A stretch of DNA of 64,000 nt from an uncultured Paracoccaceae bacterium (GCA_947493255.1 CANLQK010000002.1:62001-126000); one strand, 5' to 3'. Counted from the first letter of the stretch, positions 26,945 to 37,515 are shown. Made by a program: numbers and translations. The notes: generated by a model from the letters alone, not told the origin.

Positions 26945-27550
26945 CTAGCCTTTTGCAGCATCATAGGCGGCCACGATATCGGTTGCACGTTGTGAAATGT
27001 CTTGTGTGCTCATACCCGGTTTATAAAGCGCGGATCCAATGCCGAACCCATCGGCAGATGCCGCAAACCAATCACCAAAGTTTTCGGGGCCAGCGCCACC
27101 AACTGCATAAATCTGCGTGCCTTGGGGCATGACAGCACGAATGGCTTTCAAACCATCTGGCCCTAACAGAGAACCAGGGAAAATCTTTAAACCGTCAGCG
27201 CCATTTTTAAGCGCGGCAAAACATTCGGTTGGTGTCATTACTCCGGGCCAGCTTTGCATGCCCGCGGTCTTTGTCGCGTGGATAACCCTAGGGTCCATGT
27301 TTGGGGACACGACCAACGAACCGCCTGCCTGTTTCACCCGGTTCACGTCTTCCACGCTCAATACCGTACCAGCACCAATCACGGCGCGATCGCCAACTGC
27401 GTCGGCCATTGCCTTGATGCTCGCAAATGGGTTGGGAGAGTTAAGAGGAACTTCGATTGTCGTGATGCCAGCATCCACAAGTGCGATGGCCGCTGCTTCG
27501 GCCTCGGATGGTGTGATACCGCGTAAGATCGCAATGATGTTGCGGCTCAT
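26945..27550 (-). CDS. dgoA: 2-dehydro-3-deoxy-6-phosphogalactonate aldolase
   Basis: The enzyme splits KDPGal to pyruvate and glyceraldehyde 3-phosphate. I start at the ATG at 27550, which overlaps the dgoK stop by ATGA (201 residues, normal for the KDPG/KDPGal aldolase family). Typical elements are IAILRGITPSEAEA, the active-site glutamate in TTIEVPLNSP, VIGAGTVLSVEDV, and the Schiff-base region around LKIFPGSLLGPDGLKAIRAV. Position after dgoK favours the galacto over the gluco isomer. Confidence 0.92.
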   Translation of the reverse strand: MSRNIIAILRGITPSEAEAAAIALVDAGITTIEVPLNSPNPFASIKAMADAVGDRAVIGAGTVLSVEDVNRVKQAGGSLVVSPNMDPRVIHATKTAGMQSWPGVMTPTECFAALKNGADGLKIFPGSLLGPDGLKAIRAVMPQGTQIYAVGGAGPENFGDWFAASADGFGIGSALYKPGMSTQDISQRATDIVAAYDAAKG

Positions 27551-28446
27551 GTCGTTGTCTCCAATAGTCTGAAAGCGGCCGTAATACCGGAAAGGGTCAT
27601 GGCCGTTGCATCGGCGCGTTCGGGGGCTACGCCTTGCGCTGCCAGTCCTGCGACATAGGGTGCAGACACTGCGTCGTCCCCAATGATGGCGACGTTCTGG
27701 CCAAGCCAATAAGGTTTCGCAGCCGCCAATTCGGCGCCAACCAAGAGGCCGGATAGCTCAGACCGTAGCGTAATTGCATCGGTTCCGTTCACCAATTGCG
27801 CAGCCCGCAATGCAAACAAGCGTCCTGCCAACCCTTCCGGCCGTGACAGCGTCGTTGAAAGGGCCGTGTCAAATGCGCTGTCGTTCCAACCACTGTCTGC
27901 AATTGAATGAGACAGCACAGATTGACCTGCCAGCAACGCAAACATTTCACCGGTCATGAACGTTTGGAAACTCACCACCTCATTGGCAGAAACATGGACC
28001 CACTTTGTATGTGTTCCAGGAAGGCACAGCACACCATCCCATTCTGGGTTCATTGCAAGAAAGCCAGCTATTTGGGTTTCTTCACCACGCATGACATCTG
28101 CTGCTGGATTGGTTTGTTTGATCCCAGGAATGACGTGAACATTAAGATCGGCGCGCGTTACTGGAGCTTTGACCATTGTCTTAGGGCATACTGCGCAAGG
28201 CGCCGTTTGATAAGGTGCTTCGACCCAACCTTGACGCGACCCAACCATGCCACAGGCAACAACAGTGCTGGTGTGGTCCAGCCAATCGGCGGCCAATTCA
28301 GTCAATGCATCTTCAAACTGGGCCGGGGCCAATTGGCCCATTCCTTTTTCAGATGTGCGTTCGCCCACGACAGTCCCATCTTTACCGATCGCCCAAAGGC
28401 GTAGGTTTGATGTTCCCCAGTCGGCGGCAATCCATTCCGGCGTCAT
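27547..28446 (-). CDS. dgoK: 2-dehydro-3-deoxygalactonokinase
   Basis: DgoK phosphorylates 2-dehydro-3-deoxy-D-galactonate with ATP. The 299-residue protein starts EWIAADWGTSNLRLWAIG, the phosphate-1 motif of the DgoK family, followed by ACGMVGSRQGW and LCLPGTHTKWV. It overlaps genes on both sides by ATGA (dgoA downstream, alpha-galactosidase upstream), so the three are translated together. With DgoA it completes the last two steps of the De Ley-Doudoroff pathway. Confidence 0.93.
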   Translation of the reverse strand: MTPEWIAADWGTSNLRLWAIGKDGTVVGERTSEKGMGQLAPAQFEDALTELAADWLDHTSTVVACGMVGSRQGWVEAPYQTAPCAVCPKTMVKAPVTRADLNVHVIPGIKQTNPAADVMRGEETQIAGFLAMNPEWDGVLCLPGTHTKWVHVSANEVVSFQTFMTGEMFALLAGQSVLSHSIADSGWNDSAFDTALSTTLSRPEGLAGRLFALRAAQLVNGTDAITLRSELSGLLVGAELAAAKPYWLGQNVAIIGDDAVSAPYVAGLAAQGVAPERADATAMTLSGITAAFRLLETTT

Positions 28447-30584
28447 AAACGCTCTCCTTCAACAACCCACATCGTGTCTGGGAAGGCCCAAGGCAAGGTT
28501 ACGCCATGTTGCATAAGGTAGGCACCCGACACTGTGATCTCGCCGTCCTTTAACGCAGGTGTTCCGCGGGTCAAGCGGGACATGTCACTACTGTTTACCA
28601 ACCCTACGCGATACATTGCATCGGCTTGCAACGCTGTTAGCCGTAAAGGACGCGGTGAGATTTGGTTCGACGTCGCCGTTTTCCCAGCAAAGACCACAAA
28701 CCTACTGGCGTCCGGCGTCATTTGTTGTTCGGCAATGACTGCAGGGTCAGGGCAATCAAGGCGCAAGATGTCTGCTTGGATCAACCAGTCGCGGTTGGCT
28801 TTCCACCATGCCGTTGCGTTCGTCAGCACGCGTTCTTCGTGATCGGTCAATTCACGTGGGTCCATTTCAAATCCCATGTGGCGCTGGGCTGCGACCCATG
28901 CCCGAAATGAAATGTCCAATATACGACCCGACGTATGGCAATGACGTGGCCCGACGTGGCTGCCTGTAACCGCCAAAGGCAGAAACAGCGCCGCATCGTG
29001 CTGAATGCGCAATCGTTCTATCGCGTCATTGCTGTCAGATAGCCAGACCCGCTGGGTCTGTTGCAAAATGCCGAAATCAATGCGCCCACCGCCGGATGCA
29101 CAGCTTTCGATTTCGACCGCCGGAAAGTCGGTGCGCAACCGGTCTAGCAGGGCATAGGTGCCACGGGTTTGAGCCGCATCTGGTGTTGGTAGTACGCGGT
29201 TATGGTCCCATTTGATGTAGTCGATTTCATGGGTCGAAAGGACTGCAGCAATGTTGTCGTACAAATAGTCGCGCACGGCGGGCAGTGCCATGTTCAATAC
29301 CATTTGTTGACGGCCCAATAATTGGTCCGCTTGGCCCAACGCCCAATCGGGGTTCGCACGGAAAATGTCGCTGTCAGGGTTCACCATTTCAGGTTCGAAC
29401 CAAATACCAAAAGTCAGGCCCAGCCCATGAACATGATCGACCAATGGGGTTAGGCCGTCGGGGTATTTTCGGGCATCGATTGCCCAATCCCCCAGCGAAG
29501 ACGTGTCATCGTCACGTTTCCCAAACCATCCGTCATCTAACACAAACCGTTCCGCCCCAAGGGCCGCCGCACGATTGGCGATTTCGCAAAGTTCATCCAG
29601 CTTATGATCGAAATAGACCGCTTCCCAACAGTTGTAATGAACAGGCCGAGGAATTTCCGGCTTTGGCCATGTCACAATGCGGTCCCGAACGTGACGTTGA
29701 AAGCTGACAGCGCAGCCGTTTAGCCCTGTGTTTGAATACGTTAGGTAAAGTGGTGCGGTTGAAAATTCGGTCGCTGGCTCAAGTTCTAGACCGGTCGCAT
29801 TACCCCATTGAACCTGCCTTTTTCCGTCGGGCAGTTCTTCGGCAACCATGCGGTGGCCGCCTGACCAACCGTAATGAAACGCATAGGCTTCACCTTGTGT
29901 ATTTGTCGCCCCGACACACGGCACAATTAGGCCAGGAAAATGTTCATGCCCTGTGCGGCCGGTGCGGTTTTCCCGTGCCCTGATACCGGCGGTCCACGGA
30001 ACGCGGTTCATCTGAAATTCACCGCACCACCGGCCCGAAAAATCGATCATCTCATTGCTATACTGAGGTGCCGGAATGACAGGCGCAGCGAGCCAGTTCA
30101 GGTGCACAGGTTCTTCCGACGTCAGCTGTGTTTGGCAAGTGATGATATGGGTCTCGGCATCGGCCTCAAATGTGAACTGTAAGCCAAGGGCGTTGTCCGC
30201 ATCCTGATAGTGCAGCAGCAAGCGGCCTCTTTCTTGCACCGCATTCGCAAATCGAAAACTTGGGTGCAAGGGCGCCCCAGTGCCCGAACGCAGCTCCATT
30301 CCCGGTTGGCCCGGAAAGGTTTGGGTGGCTTCAGGGCAGATCGACAGATCAGGGTTTTCATCCAGCATTCCGCCGGTGAAATCATAGGCTGATGCTGCGT
30401 GAAGGGCAGGCAGGTCTTCCGCGTCGGGCAAACGTGCACCCCAATAAGTCACCTGCGGCAGCCGATCACCGGCCGCGCTTAGAACCATTGTTTGGCGCGC
30501 ATCATCGACCCGCCAAAACTGGCTGGCAGGTTCAGCGGCCGTCACCTTTTGTGGCGGCGCAGGAGGCAAGGTATCCGTTGTCAT
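28443..30584 (-). CDS. Alpha-galactosidase, glycoside hydrolase family 36
   Basis: The 713-residue protein has the GH36 core motifs: HYNCWEAVYFDH, FVLDDGWFGKR, GIWFEPEMVN, the nucleophile in YIKWDHNR (about D460), ESCASGGGRIDFG, and the acid/base motif WLSDSNDA. No signal peptide is present, so it would cut alpha-1,6-galactosides such as melibiose or raffinose-type sugars inside the cell. It lies ten bases after a permease gene and overlaps dgoK by ATGA. Confidence 0.95.
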   Translation of the reverse strand: MTTDTLPPAPPQKVTAAEPASQFWRVDDARQTMVLSAAGDRLPQVTYWGARLPDAEDLPALHAASAYDFTGGMLDENPDLSICPEATQTFPGQPGMELRSGTGAPLHPSFRFANAVQERGRLLLHYQDADNALGLQFTFEADAETHIITCQTQLTSEEPVHLNWLAAPVIPAPQYSNEMIDFSGRWCGEFQMNRVPWTAGIRARENRTGRTGHEHFPGLIVPCVGATNTQGEAYAFHYGWSGGHRMVAEELPDGKRQVQWGNATGLELEPATEFSTAPLYLTYSNTGLNGCAVSFQRHVRDRIVTWPKPEIPRPVHYNCWEAVYFDHKLDELCEIANRAAALGAERFVLDDGWFGKRDDDTSSLGDWAIDARKYPDGLTPLVDHVHGLGLTFGIWFEPEMVNPDSDIFRANPDWALGQADQLLGRQQMVLNMALPAVRDYLYDNIAAVLSTHEIDYIKWDHNRVLPTPDAAQTRGTYALLDRLRTDFPAVEIESCASGGGRIDFGILQQTQRVWLSDSNDAIERLRIQHDAALFLPLAVTGSHVGPRHCHTSGRILDISFRAWVAAQRHMGFEMDPRELTDHEERVLTNATAWWKANRDWLIQADILRLDCPDPAVIAEQQMTPDASRFVVFAGKTATSNQISPRPLRLTALQADAMYRVGLVNSSDMSRLTRGTPALKDGEITVSGAYLMQHGVTLPWAFPDTMWVVEGERL

Positions 30585-30594
30585 TTTTCGTCCG

Positions 30595-31443
30595 TTATTT
30601 CACAGCGCCAAGGGTTAGGCCTGCGATAAAGTGCTTTTGCATCGCAAAGAACATGATCACCGGCGGCAAGGCAGCGACGATCGATCCAGCAGACATCAGG
30701 TGATAGGCTGCGCGGAACTGGCTGTTAAACGATGTAATCCCCGCTGTTACCGGCTGGCTGTCTGGCCCTTGGGTCAAAACGATGGCCCAGAAATAGTCGT
30801 TCCAGATGAAGGTAAAAATCAATACCGCCAAAGCCGCCAATGCGGGCTTCATCAATGGCAAAACGATGAACACAAAGATGCGCCACTCTGCCACGCCTTC
30901 AACGCGCGCCGCTTCGATCAACGGGAACGGCAGGGCACGGATGAAATTGCGCATGAACAGGGTACAGAACCCTGTTTGGAACGCGACGTGAAATAGAACA
31001 AGGCCCAGCTTGGTGTCATAAAGGTTCAACGACAACGTCAGGTCGCGGACAGGCACCATCAAAATTTGGAACGGCACAAAGTTACCAGCGATGAACATGA
31101 AAAAGATCAGCAGGTTGCCGCGGAACTTATACACGCCAAGGGCAAAGCCGGTCATCGATGACAAAATGATGCAGCCAATGACTGTGGGCACCGTGATCAA
31201 CACCGAATTCCACAAATAACGGGGCATATCGGATTCAAAGAAGACCTTACCGTAGTTCGTGAAGAACTCGAACGAGGAAGGGACGCCCCAGTAGTTGCCG
31301 TTCACAAAGTCCGCATCCGGCTTGATCGAGAAAATCGCCACTGCGATCAACGGCAGGAGCCAGATGATCAACACCACAGGCAGCAACATCTGATATGTTA
31401 TCTGCCAGCTGCGGGATGATTTTTCTAATGGTTTGGGAAACAT
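30595..31443 (-). CDS. Galactoside ABC transporter permease (MalG-type)
   Basis: I start at the ATG at 31443, which shares one base with the upstream permease stop (TGATG), giving 282 residues; the longer frame adds only out-of-family residues. Six membrane helices are predicted and the coupling loop FPLIEAARVEGVAEWRIF is near residues 180-197. It pairs with the permease at 31443-32360 and the binding protein at 32465. The ATPase is encoded divergently at 34657. Confidence 0.92.
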   Translation of the reverse strand: MFPKPLEKSSRSWQITYQMLLPVVLIIWLLPLIAVAIFSIKPDADFVNGNYWGVPSSFEFFTNYGKVFFESDMPRYLWNSVLITVPTVIGCIILSSMTGFALGVYKFRGNLLIFFMFIAGNFVPFQILMVPVRDLTLSLNLYDTKLGLVLFHVAFQTGFCTLFMRNFIRALPFPLIEAARVEGVAEWRIFVFIVLPLMKPALAALAVLIFTFIWNDYFWAIVLTQGPDSQPVTAGITSFNSQFRAAYHLMSAGSIVAALPPVIMFFAMQKHFIAGLTLGAVK

Positions 31444-32360
31444 CAGCGTGCCCCTTTTTCGTCTTGGTACATCGACCACAAGAAGTAGGTGATGAAGATC
31501 AGCATGATGAAGAACAAGACAACGGCAATGGCCGCGCCGTACCCCATACGGAACCCGAATTCAGATAGGGATTCCTCGAACATATAAAATGACAGCACGC
31601 GGGTTGATCCGAATGGACCGCCGTTGGTCATCACCGCGATGAAATCGAAGGAACGCAGCGCGCCGATGATCGTGACGACAAAAGCAATGAAGGTCGCCGG
31701 CTTCAGCTGTGGAATGATCACATACCAAAGCATCTTGTGCCCTTTAGCACCATCCAGCCGTGCGGCCTCTACCTGTTCGGGGTCAACTGCGTTTAGGCCA
31801 GTGAGGTACAGAATCATGCAATAGGCCGTCTGCGGCCAAAGGCCCGCAGCGATGATGCCGTAAGTCGCCGTGTCAGGGTTGCCCAGTACACCGCCTCGAA
31901 TGTCGATCCCAACAAGGCCGGTGATCACATCGAACAGCCCATCGTTCGGCAAGTAGAACCATGAGAACACCAAACCAACAACCACTTGTGAAATCACGAA
32001 GGGGAAGAAGAACATCGACTTATAGAGCCGGATCCCGAAGACTTTCTGGTTCAGGAACAGTGAAATAAACAATCCCATTGGGATCGCCAGCAGGTACAGG
32101 ACCAGCCATTTGATGTTGTTCCAGAACGATGTCTCGAATTTCCGATCACCGCCCAAAAGACGTTCATAGTTGGCTGTGCCCACCCAAGTCTTTTCGCCCA
32201 ATCCGTCCCATTCATGGAAGGAAATCCAGAAGGATTGGAAGATCGGGAAGATCACGTAAAGTGCAAAGAAAATGACGCCAGGTAACAGAAATAACCACGG
32301 CGTCACCGCGATTTCATTTCGTTTATACCAACTGCGGTTCGGGGTAGTGGCCGTTGCCAT
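31443..32360 (-). CDS. Galactoside ABC transporter permease (MalF-type)
   Basis: The 305-residue protein has six predicted helices starting with PWLFLLPGVIFFALYVIFPI and the coupling loop PEQVEAARLDGAKGHKMLWY. It follows the binding-protein gene after a 104-base spacer that contains a strong hairpin. It forms the inner-membrane channel with the next gene product. The hydrolases encoded downstream suggest an oligosaccharide with alpha- or beta-linked galactose as cargo (inference). Confidence 0.92.
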   Translation of the reverse strand: MATATTPNRSWYKRNEIAVTPWLFLLPGVIFFALYVIFPIFQSFWISFHEWDGLGEKTWVGTANYERLLGGDRKFETSFWNNIKWLVLYLLAIPMGLFISLFLNQKVFGIRLYKSMFFFPFVISQVVVGLVFSWFYLPNDGLFDVITGLVGIDIRGGVLGNPDTATYGIIAAGLWPQTAYCMILYLTGLNAVDPEQVEAARLDGAKGHKMLWYVIIPQLKPATFIAFVVTIIGALRSFDFIAVMTNGGPFGSTRVLSFYMFEESLSEFGFRMGYGAAIAVVLFFIMLIFITYFLWSMYQDEKGAR

Positions 32361-32429
32361 GGGGTGTCTCCTGACGGGTCAACGCATGTGAAAGACGCGA
32401 CGGCGGCTTGCAAATGAGTTGTGGGGTTA

Positions 32430-32453
32430 GGCGGGCGTAAATCTACGCCCGCC
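32430..32453 (-). terminator. Intercistronic hairpin after the galactoside binding-protein gene
   Basis: GGCGGGCGTA (32430-32439) pairs perfectly with TACGCCCGCC (32444-32453) around a four-base loop. No U-run follows on the minus strand, so it is more likely a 3' stabiliser or partial attenuator between the binding protein and permease messages. The same arrangement is seen at 12110-12137 in the other sugar operon. Confidence 0.6.
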
Positions 32454-32464
32454 CAAGTTTATGA

Positions 32465-33718
32465 TTATTCGTAGACGCGCTGACGTGTCTCTTCGAGGCG
32501 CTCAAGGATGTCATCCAGATTGTCTGGGAACACCATGAACTCCTGCAAGCCTTCCATGCCGACGGACGCCATTTCCGCTGGGAAATCACGATCGAAGAAC
32601 TGCATGATGCCGCCGCCTGCGTTGTTGGACAGCATGTCGAAACCTTCCTGAATGAACTTGTCATCAGAAACGCTTGCCGCTGCGTTTACAGGCAGCTGAC
32701 CCAAGGCGTCACCGCCGTTGATCGCAGACTGAACGTCAGGGGACGTGACATACAGCAAGAATGCTTTTGCCGCTTCAACGTTCTGCGCACCGCTTGGGAT
32801 GTGGAACGTATCTGTTGGCGCATCTTCTGCTGGTGCAACATCAGGGTTGATCTGTGGGAACTGGTAGAAGTCCAACTGATCGTCTGTCAGGCCACCGTCA
32901 CGGAATGCCGCAACAGAGAAGTTACCCATCAGGTATGCAGTCGCTTCCCCATCAACCATGAACGGCATCGCTTCCTGCCAGCTGTAAGACTGGTGATCTT
33001 CGATGAACGCACCCATGTCGATCAGCTGACGCCAGTTCGCGAATGTTTCGCGTACACGCTCATCAGTCCATTCAACTTCGCCGTTTGCGAGCTGGATGTG
33101 GAACTCATAGCCGTTTGTGCGGGAGTTGATGTAGTCGAACCAACCACCGGCAGTCCAAAGGAACTTGGACCCGATTGTGTAACACTTACGGCCGGAATCG
33201 ATGATTGCCTGACAGTTGGCAATTTCTTCGTCCCAAGTTGTTGGCTCAGACAGGCCCAACTCTTCGAAGATGTCTTTGCGGTAGTAAACGCCCCACTGGT
33301 AGTACGTATACGGAACGCCCCACTGGGCGCCGTCCAGTGTCATCGCACCTTTGGTGGATGCCAAACCAGCCATGGCTGGGTCATCCCACAGATCGGAGAT
33401 GTCCATGAACAGGCCTGCGTCTACGTATGGTGTCATACGTGTTGCTGCGTACCAGTTCACAACGTCCGGTGCGTTTGCTGTCAGTGCGTTGCGGATCTGT
33501 GTTTTCCACGCTTCGCGGTCAACAATTTCCAGTTCGACTGTCAGGTCAGGGTGCAGCGCATCGAAATCAGCTGCCATGCCTTCCATTACTGCGCGTGGCG
33601 CAGGGTTGGACATGTCAGACACGATACGAAGTGTCCCCGTCAGGTCTTGAGCAGATACGGATGTCGCAGCGACACCCAAAGCGAGCGACGCACAGGTCGC
33701 TTTCAACATGGAATGCAT
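32465..33718 (-). CDS. Galactoside ABC transporter substrate-binding protein
   Basis: The ATG at 33718 is preceded by GGGAGGAAA, a strong site, giving 417 residues. A signal peptide (LKATCASLALGVAATSVSAQ) leads to a CUT1-type binding protein with LTGTLRIVSDMSNPAPRAV and NALTANAPDVVNWYAATRM. It opens the nine-gene minus-strand galactoside operon that runs to galM at 23210. A palindromic candidate IclR site lies 31 bases upstream of its start. The bound sugar is inferred only from the downstream alpha- and beta-galactosidases. Confidence 0.9.
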   Translation of the reverse strand: MHSMLKATCASLALGVAATSVSAQDLTGTLRIVSDMSNPAPRAVMEGMAADFDALHPDLTVELEIVDREAWKTQIRNALTANAPDVVNWYAATRMTPYVDAGLFMDISDLWDDPAMAGLASTKGAMTLDGAQWGVPYTYYQWGVYYRKDIFEELGLSEPTTWDEEIANCQAIIDSGRKCYTIGSKFLWTAGGWFDYINSRTNGYEFHIQLANGEVEWTDERVRETFANWRQLIDMGAFIEDHQSYSWQEAMPFMVDGEATAYLMGNFSVAAFRDGGLTDDQLDFYQFPQINPDVAPAEDAPTDTFHIPSGAQNVEAAKAFLLYVTSPDVQSAINGGDALGQLPVNAAASVSDDKFIQEGFDMLSNNAGGGIMQFFDRDFPAEMASVGMEGLQEFMVFPDNLDDILERLEETRQRVYE

Positions 33719-33748
33719 GGTTTCCTCCCTTAGCTTCCATCTAAACTG

Positions 33749-33765
33749 GTTTCATTATTTGAAAC
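33749..33765. promoter_or_regulatory. GTTTCA-N5-TGAAAC palindrome: candidate IclR-family operator
   Basis: GTTTCA (33749-33754) and TGAAAC (33760-33765) form a perfect dyad in the 136-base spacer between the divergent binding-protein and IclR genes. Flanking AACT and AGTT extend the symmetry with one base offset. IclR-family regulators often bind short dyads of this GTTTC/GAAAC type, and this site could silence both directions. Binding is inferred. Confidence 0.55.
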
Positions 33766-33854
33766 TTAGTTTTGAATATTGAAATCTAATCTCGAATCCC
33801 CCATGGTTGTCAACAGCGAGGTTGGAGGACCCGCGCAATTTAGTGGAGGAACCC

Positions 33855-34643
33855 GTGGCGGGATCAGGGGACGGAACAGTCGGTAAAGCATTGGAAGTAT
33901 TGGATCAGGTAGCATCTTTTGCCCGACCTGTCCGGTTTTCCGAACTGCTGGAAACCTCGCCATATCCAAAGGCAACGTTGTATCGATTCGTTCAGACACT
34001 GACGAATCAACGGATGTTGTCCTACGATCCAGACCGCGGAACCTATGCCCCCGGCGTGCGTTTGGTGCGCCTTGCCCATGCCGCTTGGCAGACGGCATCC
34101 CTAGCGCCGCTTGCCCGCGCGCAGATCGATCAGCTAAGCGCAGACGTTGGCGAAACTGTGCACCTTGCGCAGCTCGATCATGCGCAGGTTATCTATGTCG
34201 ACAAACGTAACGCCGCCAATCCGGTGCCTATGTTCAGTCAGGCGGGTAAGGTTGGTCCGGCCTATTGTACGGGCGTAGGCAAAGCGATGATGGCCTACTT
34301 GCCAGACGCTGAACTTGGCCCCGTGCTTGAACAACAAAGCTATCACCGGTTCACAGATACCACCCACACCAGCGTCGATAGTCTGCGCAATGAACTCAAC
34401 GATATCCGATCTAACGGGTACGGGTTTGACCGCGAAGAACACGAACCCGGTATCATTTGCGTGGCGCTTCCCATTCTGACCGAAACAGGCCGCGTGCTGG
34501 GCGCCCTGTCTGTCACCAGCACCACAGCACGTACAAATCTCGCAGGGCTTGAAAGCCTTGTGCCCCGTATCAAAACAACCGCGCAGGCGATTTCGCAAGA
34601 AGCCAGCAACTGGCACTTCCCTGCAGCGGCAACGAACACCTAG
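33855..34643 (+). CDS. IclR-family transcriptional regulator
   Basis: I choose the GTG at 33855 because GGAGG sits five bases upstream (262 residues); an in-frame TTG at 33807 has no such site. The N-terminal winged helix (VRFSELLETSPYPKATLYRF) is followed by the IclR effector domain with VIYVDKRNAANPVPMFSQAGK, AYCTGVGKAMMAYL and GYGFDREEHEPGIICVA. It is divergent from the galactoside operon and 13 bases upstream of the transporter ATPase gene. It likely represses the operon until a galactose-derived effector appears (inference). Confidence 0.92.
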   Translation: MAGSGDGTVGKALEVLDQVASFARPVRFSELLETSPYPKATLYRFVQTLTNQRMLSYDPDRGTYAPGVRLVRLAHAAWQTASLAPLARAQIDQLSADVGETVHLAQLDHAQVIYVDKRNAANPVPMFSQAGKVGPAYCTGVGKAMMAYLPDAELGPVLEQQSYHRFTDTTHTSVDSLRNELNDIRSNGYGFDREEHEPGIICVALPILTETGRVLGALSVTSTTARTNLAGLESLVPRIKTTAQAISQEASNWHFPAAATNT

Positions 34644-34656
34644 GAAAGGGACGACC

Positions 34657-35714
<1,058 letters not shown>

Positions 35715-35718
<4 letters not shown>

Positions 35719-35852
35719 TTCCATCCGCGTTTTAATAGCGTTTCTATCGAGGAGTAGGTTGATTGCGGAGCCATTGGTGAAACCGGTCTTATGGATTTGA
35801 GAAGATTGGACAGGCCGGCACCCTGAAAGTTCTGGGTGACTTTGGCGAACAT
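35715..35852 (-). CDS. Possible small ORF (45 aa) with strong ribosome binding site
   Basis: A 45-codon minus-strand ORF begins at an ATG nine bases after GGAGG and ends in a TAA overlapping the stop of the opposing ATPase gene. The predicted peptide starts MFAKVTQNFQGAGLSNLL and has no signal peptide or known motif. It is divergent from the gene at 35930 with 77 bases between starts. The good ribosome site is the main reason to list it; no family is recognised. Confidence 0.35.
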
Positions 35853-35929
35853 CTTTGTTCTCCTCCGTAGGTCGAAACATCAAACCAATTCACGCAACCG
35901 TCAACGTACTTTAGCGAAAGAAGCTTTAG

Positions 35930-36607
35930 ATGAAACGATCACACATTAATTCAGTCTTGGCCGAAGGCGATGCATTTATTCGCTCGTTTGGCTATGTGCT
36001 GCCTCCTTTCGCTTACCAATCACCCCTTGATCTAAAAGCTAGCGATCACACAATGATCAAGGAGCGCGGTTTGGGGTGGGACATTACCGACTATGGCCAG
36101 GGAAAGTTCGACGAACTGGGGTTGTTCCTATTCACAGTGCGCAACGGCTTGGAAGCAGATTTGAAGCGCGGAGCCGGCATGTTGTACGCGGAAAAAATTA
36201 TGATCAGTCGTGAGCGGCAATTATCACCGATGCACAAACATTTTTTGAAAGCAGAAGACATTATTAACCGCGGTGGTGGTTCATTGGTGATTGAGTTGTT
36301 TGCCAGCACGCCAACAGGTGAAATCGACCCAGACTCAGACGTTTCTGTCCCTGTTGATGGGCGCCTAGTGACGTTGCAAGCAGGGGGATTGTTAAAGCTA
36401 GAACCAGGAGAAAGCGTGACGTTGTTACCCGGCGTTTGGCACGCGTTCTGGGGAGAGGGCGGTGACGTGCTGATCGGTGAAGTCTCTACGGTCAATGACG
36501 ACCGAAACGACAATGAATTCCAGATGAAGATTGGGCGCTTTGCGACAGTCGAAGAAGACGAAGCCCCCGACTATCTTTTGGTTTCAGACTATGATGCGTA
36601 CTTGTAG
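35930..36607 (+). CDS. D-lyxose ketol-isomerase-family protein
   Basis: The 225-residue cupin protein matches the D-lyxose isomerase family, which converts D-lyxose and D-xylulose (and often D-mannose and D-fructose). Metal-binding residues are in MHKHFLKAEDI (two His and a Glu) and in LPGVWHAFWGEGG (the third His). GFSGW-like conserved text appears as GLGWDITDYGQGKFDELGL. No sugar pathway genes for lyxose are next to it; it stands between the galactoside island and the soe genes. Confidence 0.82.
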   Translation: MKRSHINSVLAEGDAFIRSFGYVLPPFAYQSPLDLKASDHTMIKERGLGWDITDYGQGKFDELGLFLFTVRNGLEADLKRGAGMLYAEKIMISRERQLSPMHKHFLKAEDIINRGGGSLVIELFASTPTGEIDPDSDVSVPVDGRLVTLQAGGLLKLEPGESVTLLPGVWHAFWGEGGDVLIGEVSTVNDDRNDNEFQMKIGRFATVEEDEAPDYLLVSDYDAYL

Positions 36608-36618
36608 GGCTGACGCGG

Positions 36619-37515
36619 TTAACGTTTCCCGTAATACAGGCCCACAACATGTTCAGCTTGTGCGAAGAACAACCAACGCGCCGCGAACACGCCAACCAAA
36701 TGGCTAATAACAGCGATGGCTGCGAATAGGTGTACAACAACACCAGACACCGCGTCGGTTTGCGTTAATGTTAAAGCGACCAAAGGAACGACCGCCATCA
36801 GCACCAGAGCGATGATGCGCAATTTGGTCGCGTGTTTGCGCCCAATCACATAGACGAATTCTTTCAACAGATAATTCGTGCCTGTGTGGGGTGGTTCAAA
36901 CGCCCGCACATCGCCACGTGCGCCTAGGCCCGTCGCTGTGGCGATTGTTGTGCCTGATTTGGCAAAAGCCTTGTCGCCAACTACCCAATGGGCGATTTGC
37001 GCTACCGCTGCGATGACCAATAAAGGAATGGCAAGGCTGACGCGGCCCGACAACAATGCGCCGCCCGCAATACACAGGCTTAAGAACATGAAGGGTGTCG
37101 TCAGGTTGTGCCAACGGGGCACCGTTCTGATCTGTGTGTAAATCATGGCTGTCGTGAAAACCGTGCCCACGGACAATACGGCGCCCAAATAACCCAACAG
37201 CGTGAAACGTGTGTCTGCAAACACCAACCCTGCGCCATAAATTGCCATAACAATCAGGGCAACGACGGCACAGATACCTTCGCGGGACAGCCAGCTCGAC
37301 CGCCATTGTTTGAAGGCTTTCATCGCTCGTTCAGGGTGCCCAAGGTGAAAGGTCGACGCGATCAACCCGCCAACGGCCAAAAGGTATGCCAACGTAAACC
37401 AAACGAATGCGCTAAACCCTGTCGGGGCCGGCATGCCAAGGCCCAGAAACGCCAACAGGCCAAACCCCAAACCGGATAAAGTCGAAAATAAAATTACGGA
37501 TGGTGCGGGATGCAT
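36619..37515 (-). CDS. soeC: Membrane anchor subunit of a SoeABC-like sulfite dehydrogenase (DmsC/NrfD-type)
   Basis: The 298-residue protein has about eight hydrophobic helices and the DmsC-family pattern, including LASTFHLGHPERAMKAFKQWRSSWLSREG in pieces: FHLGHPERA and SWLSREG. It would anchor the catalytic and iron-sulfur subunits and pass electrons to quinone. It overlaps soeB by one base (TAATG). The Soe assignment rests on the xsc and tauE neighbours and on the absence of a Tat signal in the catalytic subunit; a DMSO-reductase-type role is the alternative. Confidence 0.85.
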   Translation of the reverse strand: MHPAPSVILFSTLSGLGFGLLAFLGLGMPAPTGFSAFVWFTLAYLLAVGGLIASTFHLGHPERAMKAFKQWRSSWLSREGICAVVALIVMAIYGAGLVFADTRFTLLGYLGAVLSVGTVFTTAMIYTQIRTVPRWHNLTTPFMFLSLCIAGGALLSGRVSLAIPLLVIAAVAQIAHWVVGDKAFAKSGTTIATATGLGARGDVRAFEPPHTGTNYLLKEFVYVIGRKHATKLRIIALVLMAVVPLVALTLTQTDAVSGVVVHLFAAIAVISHLVGVFAARWLFFAQAEHVVGLYYGKR

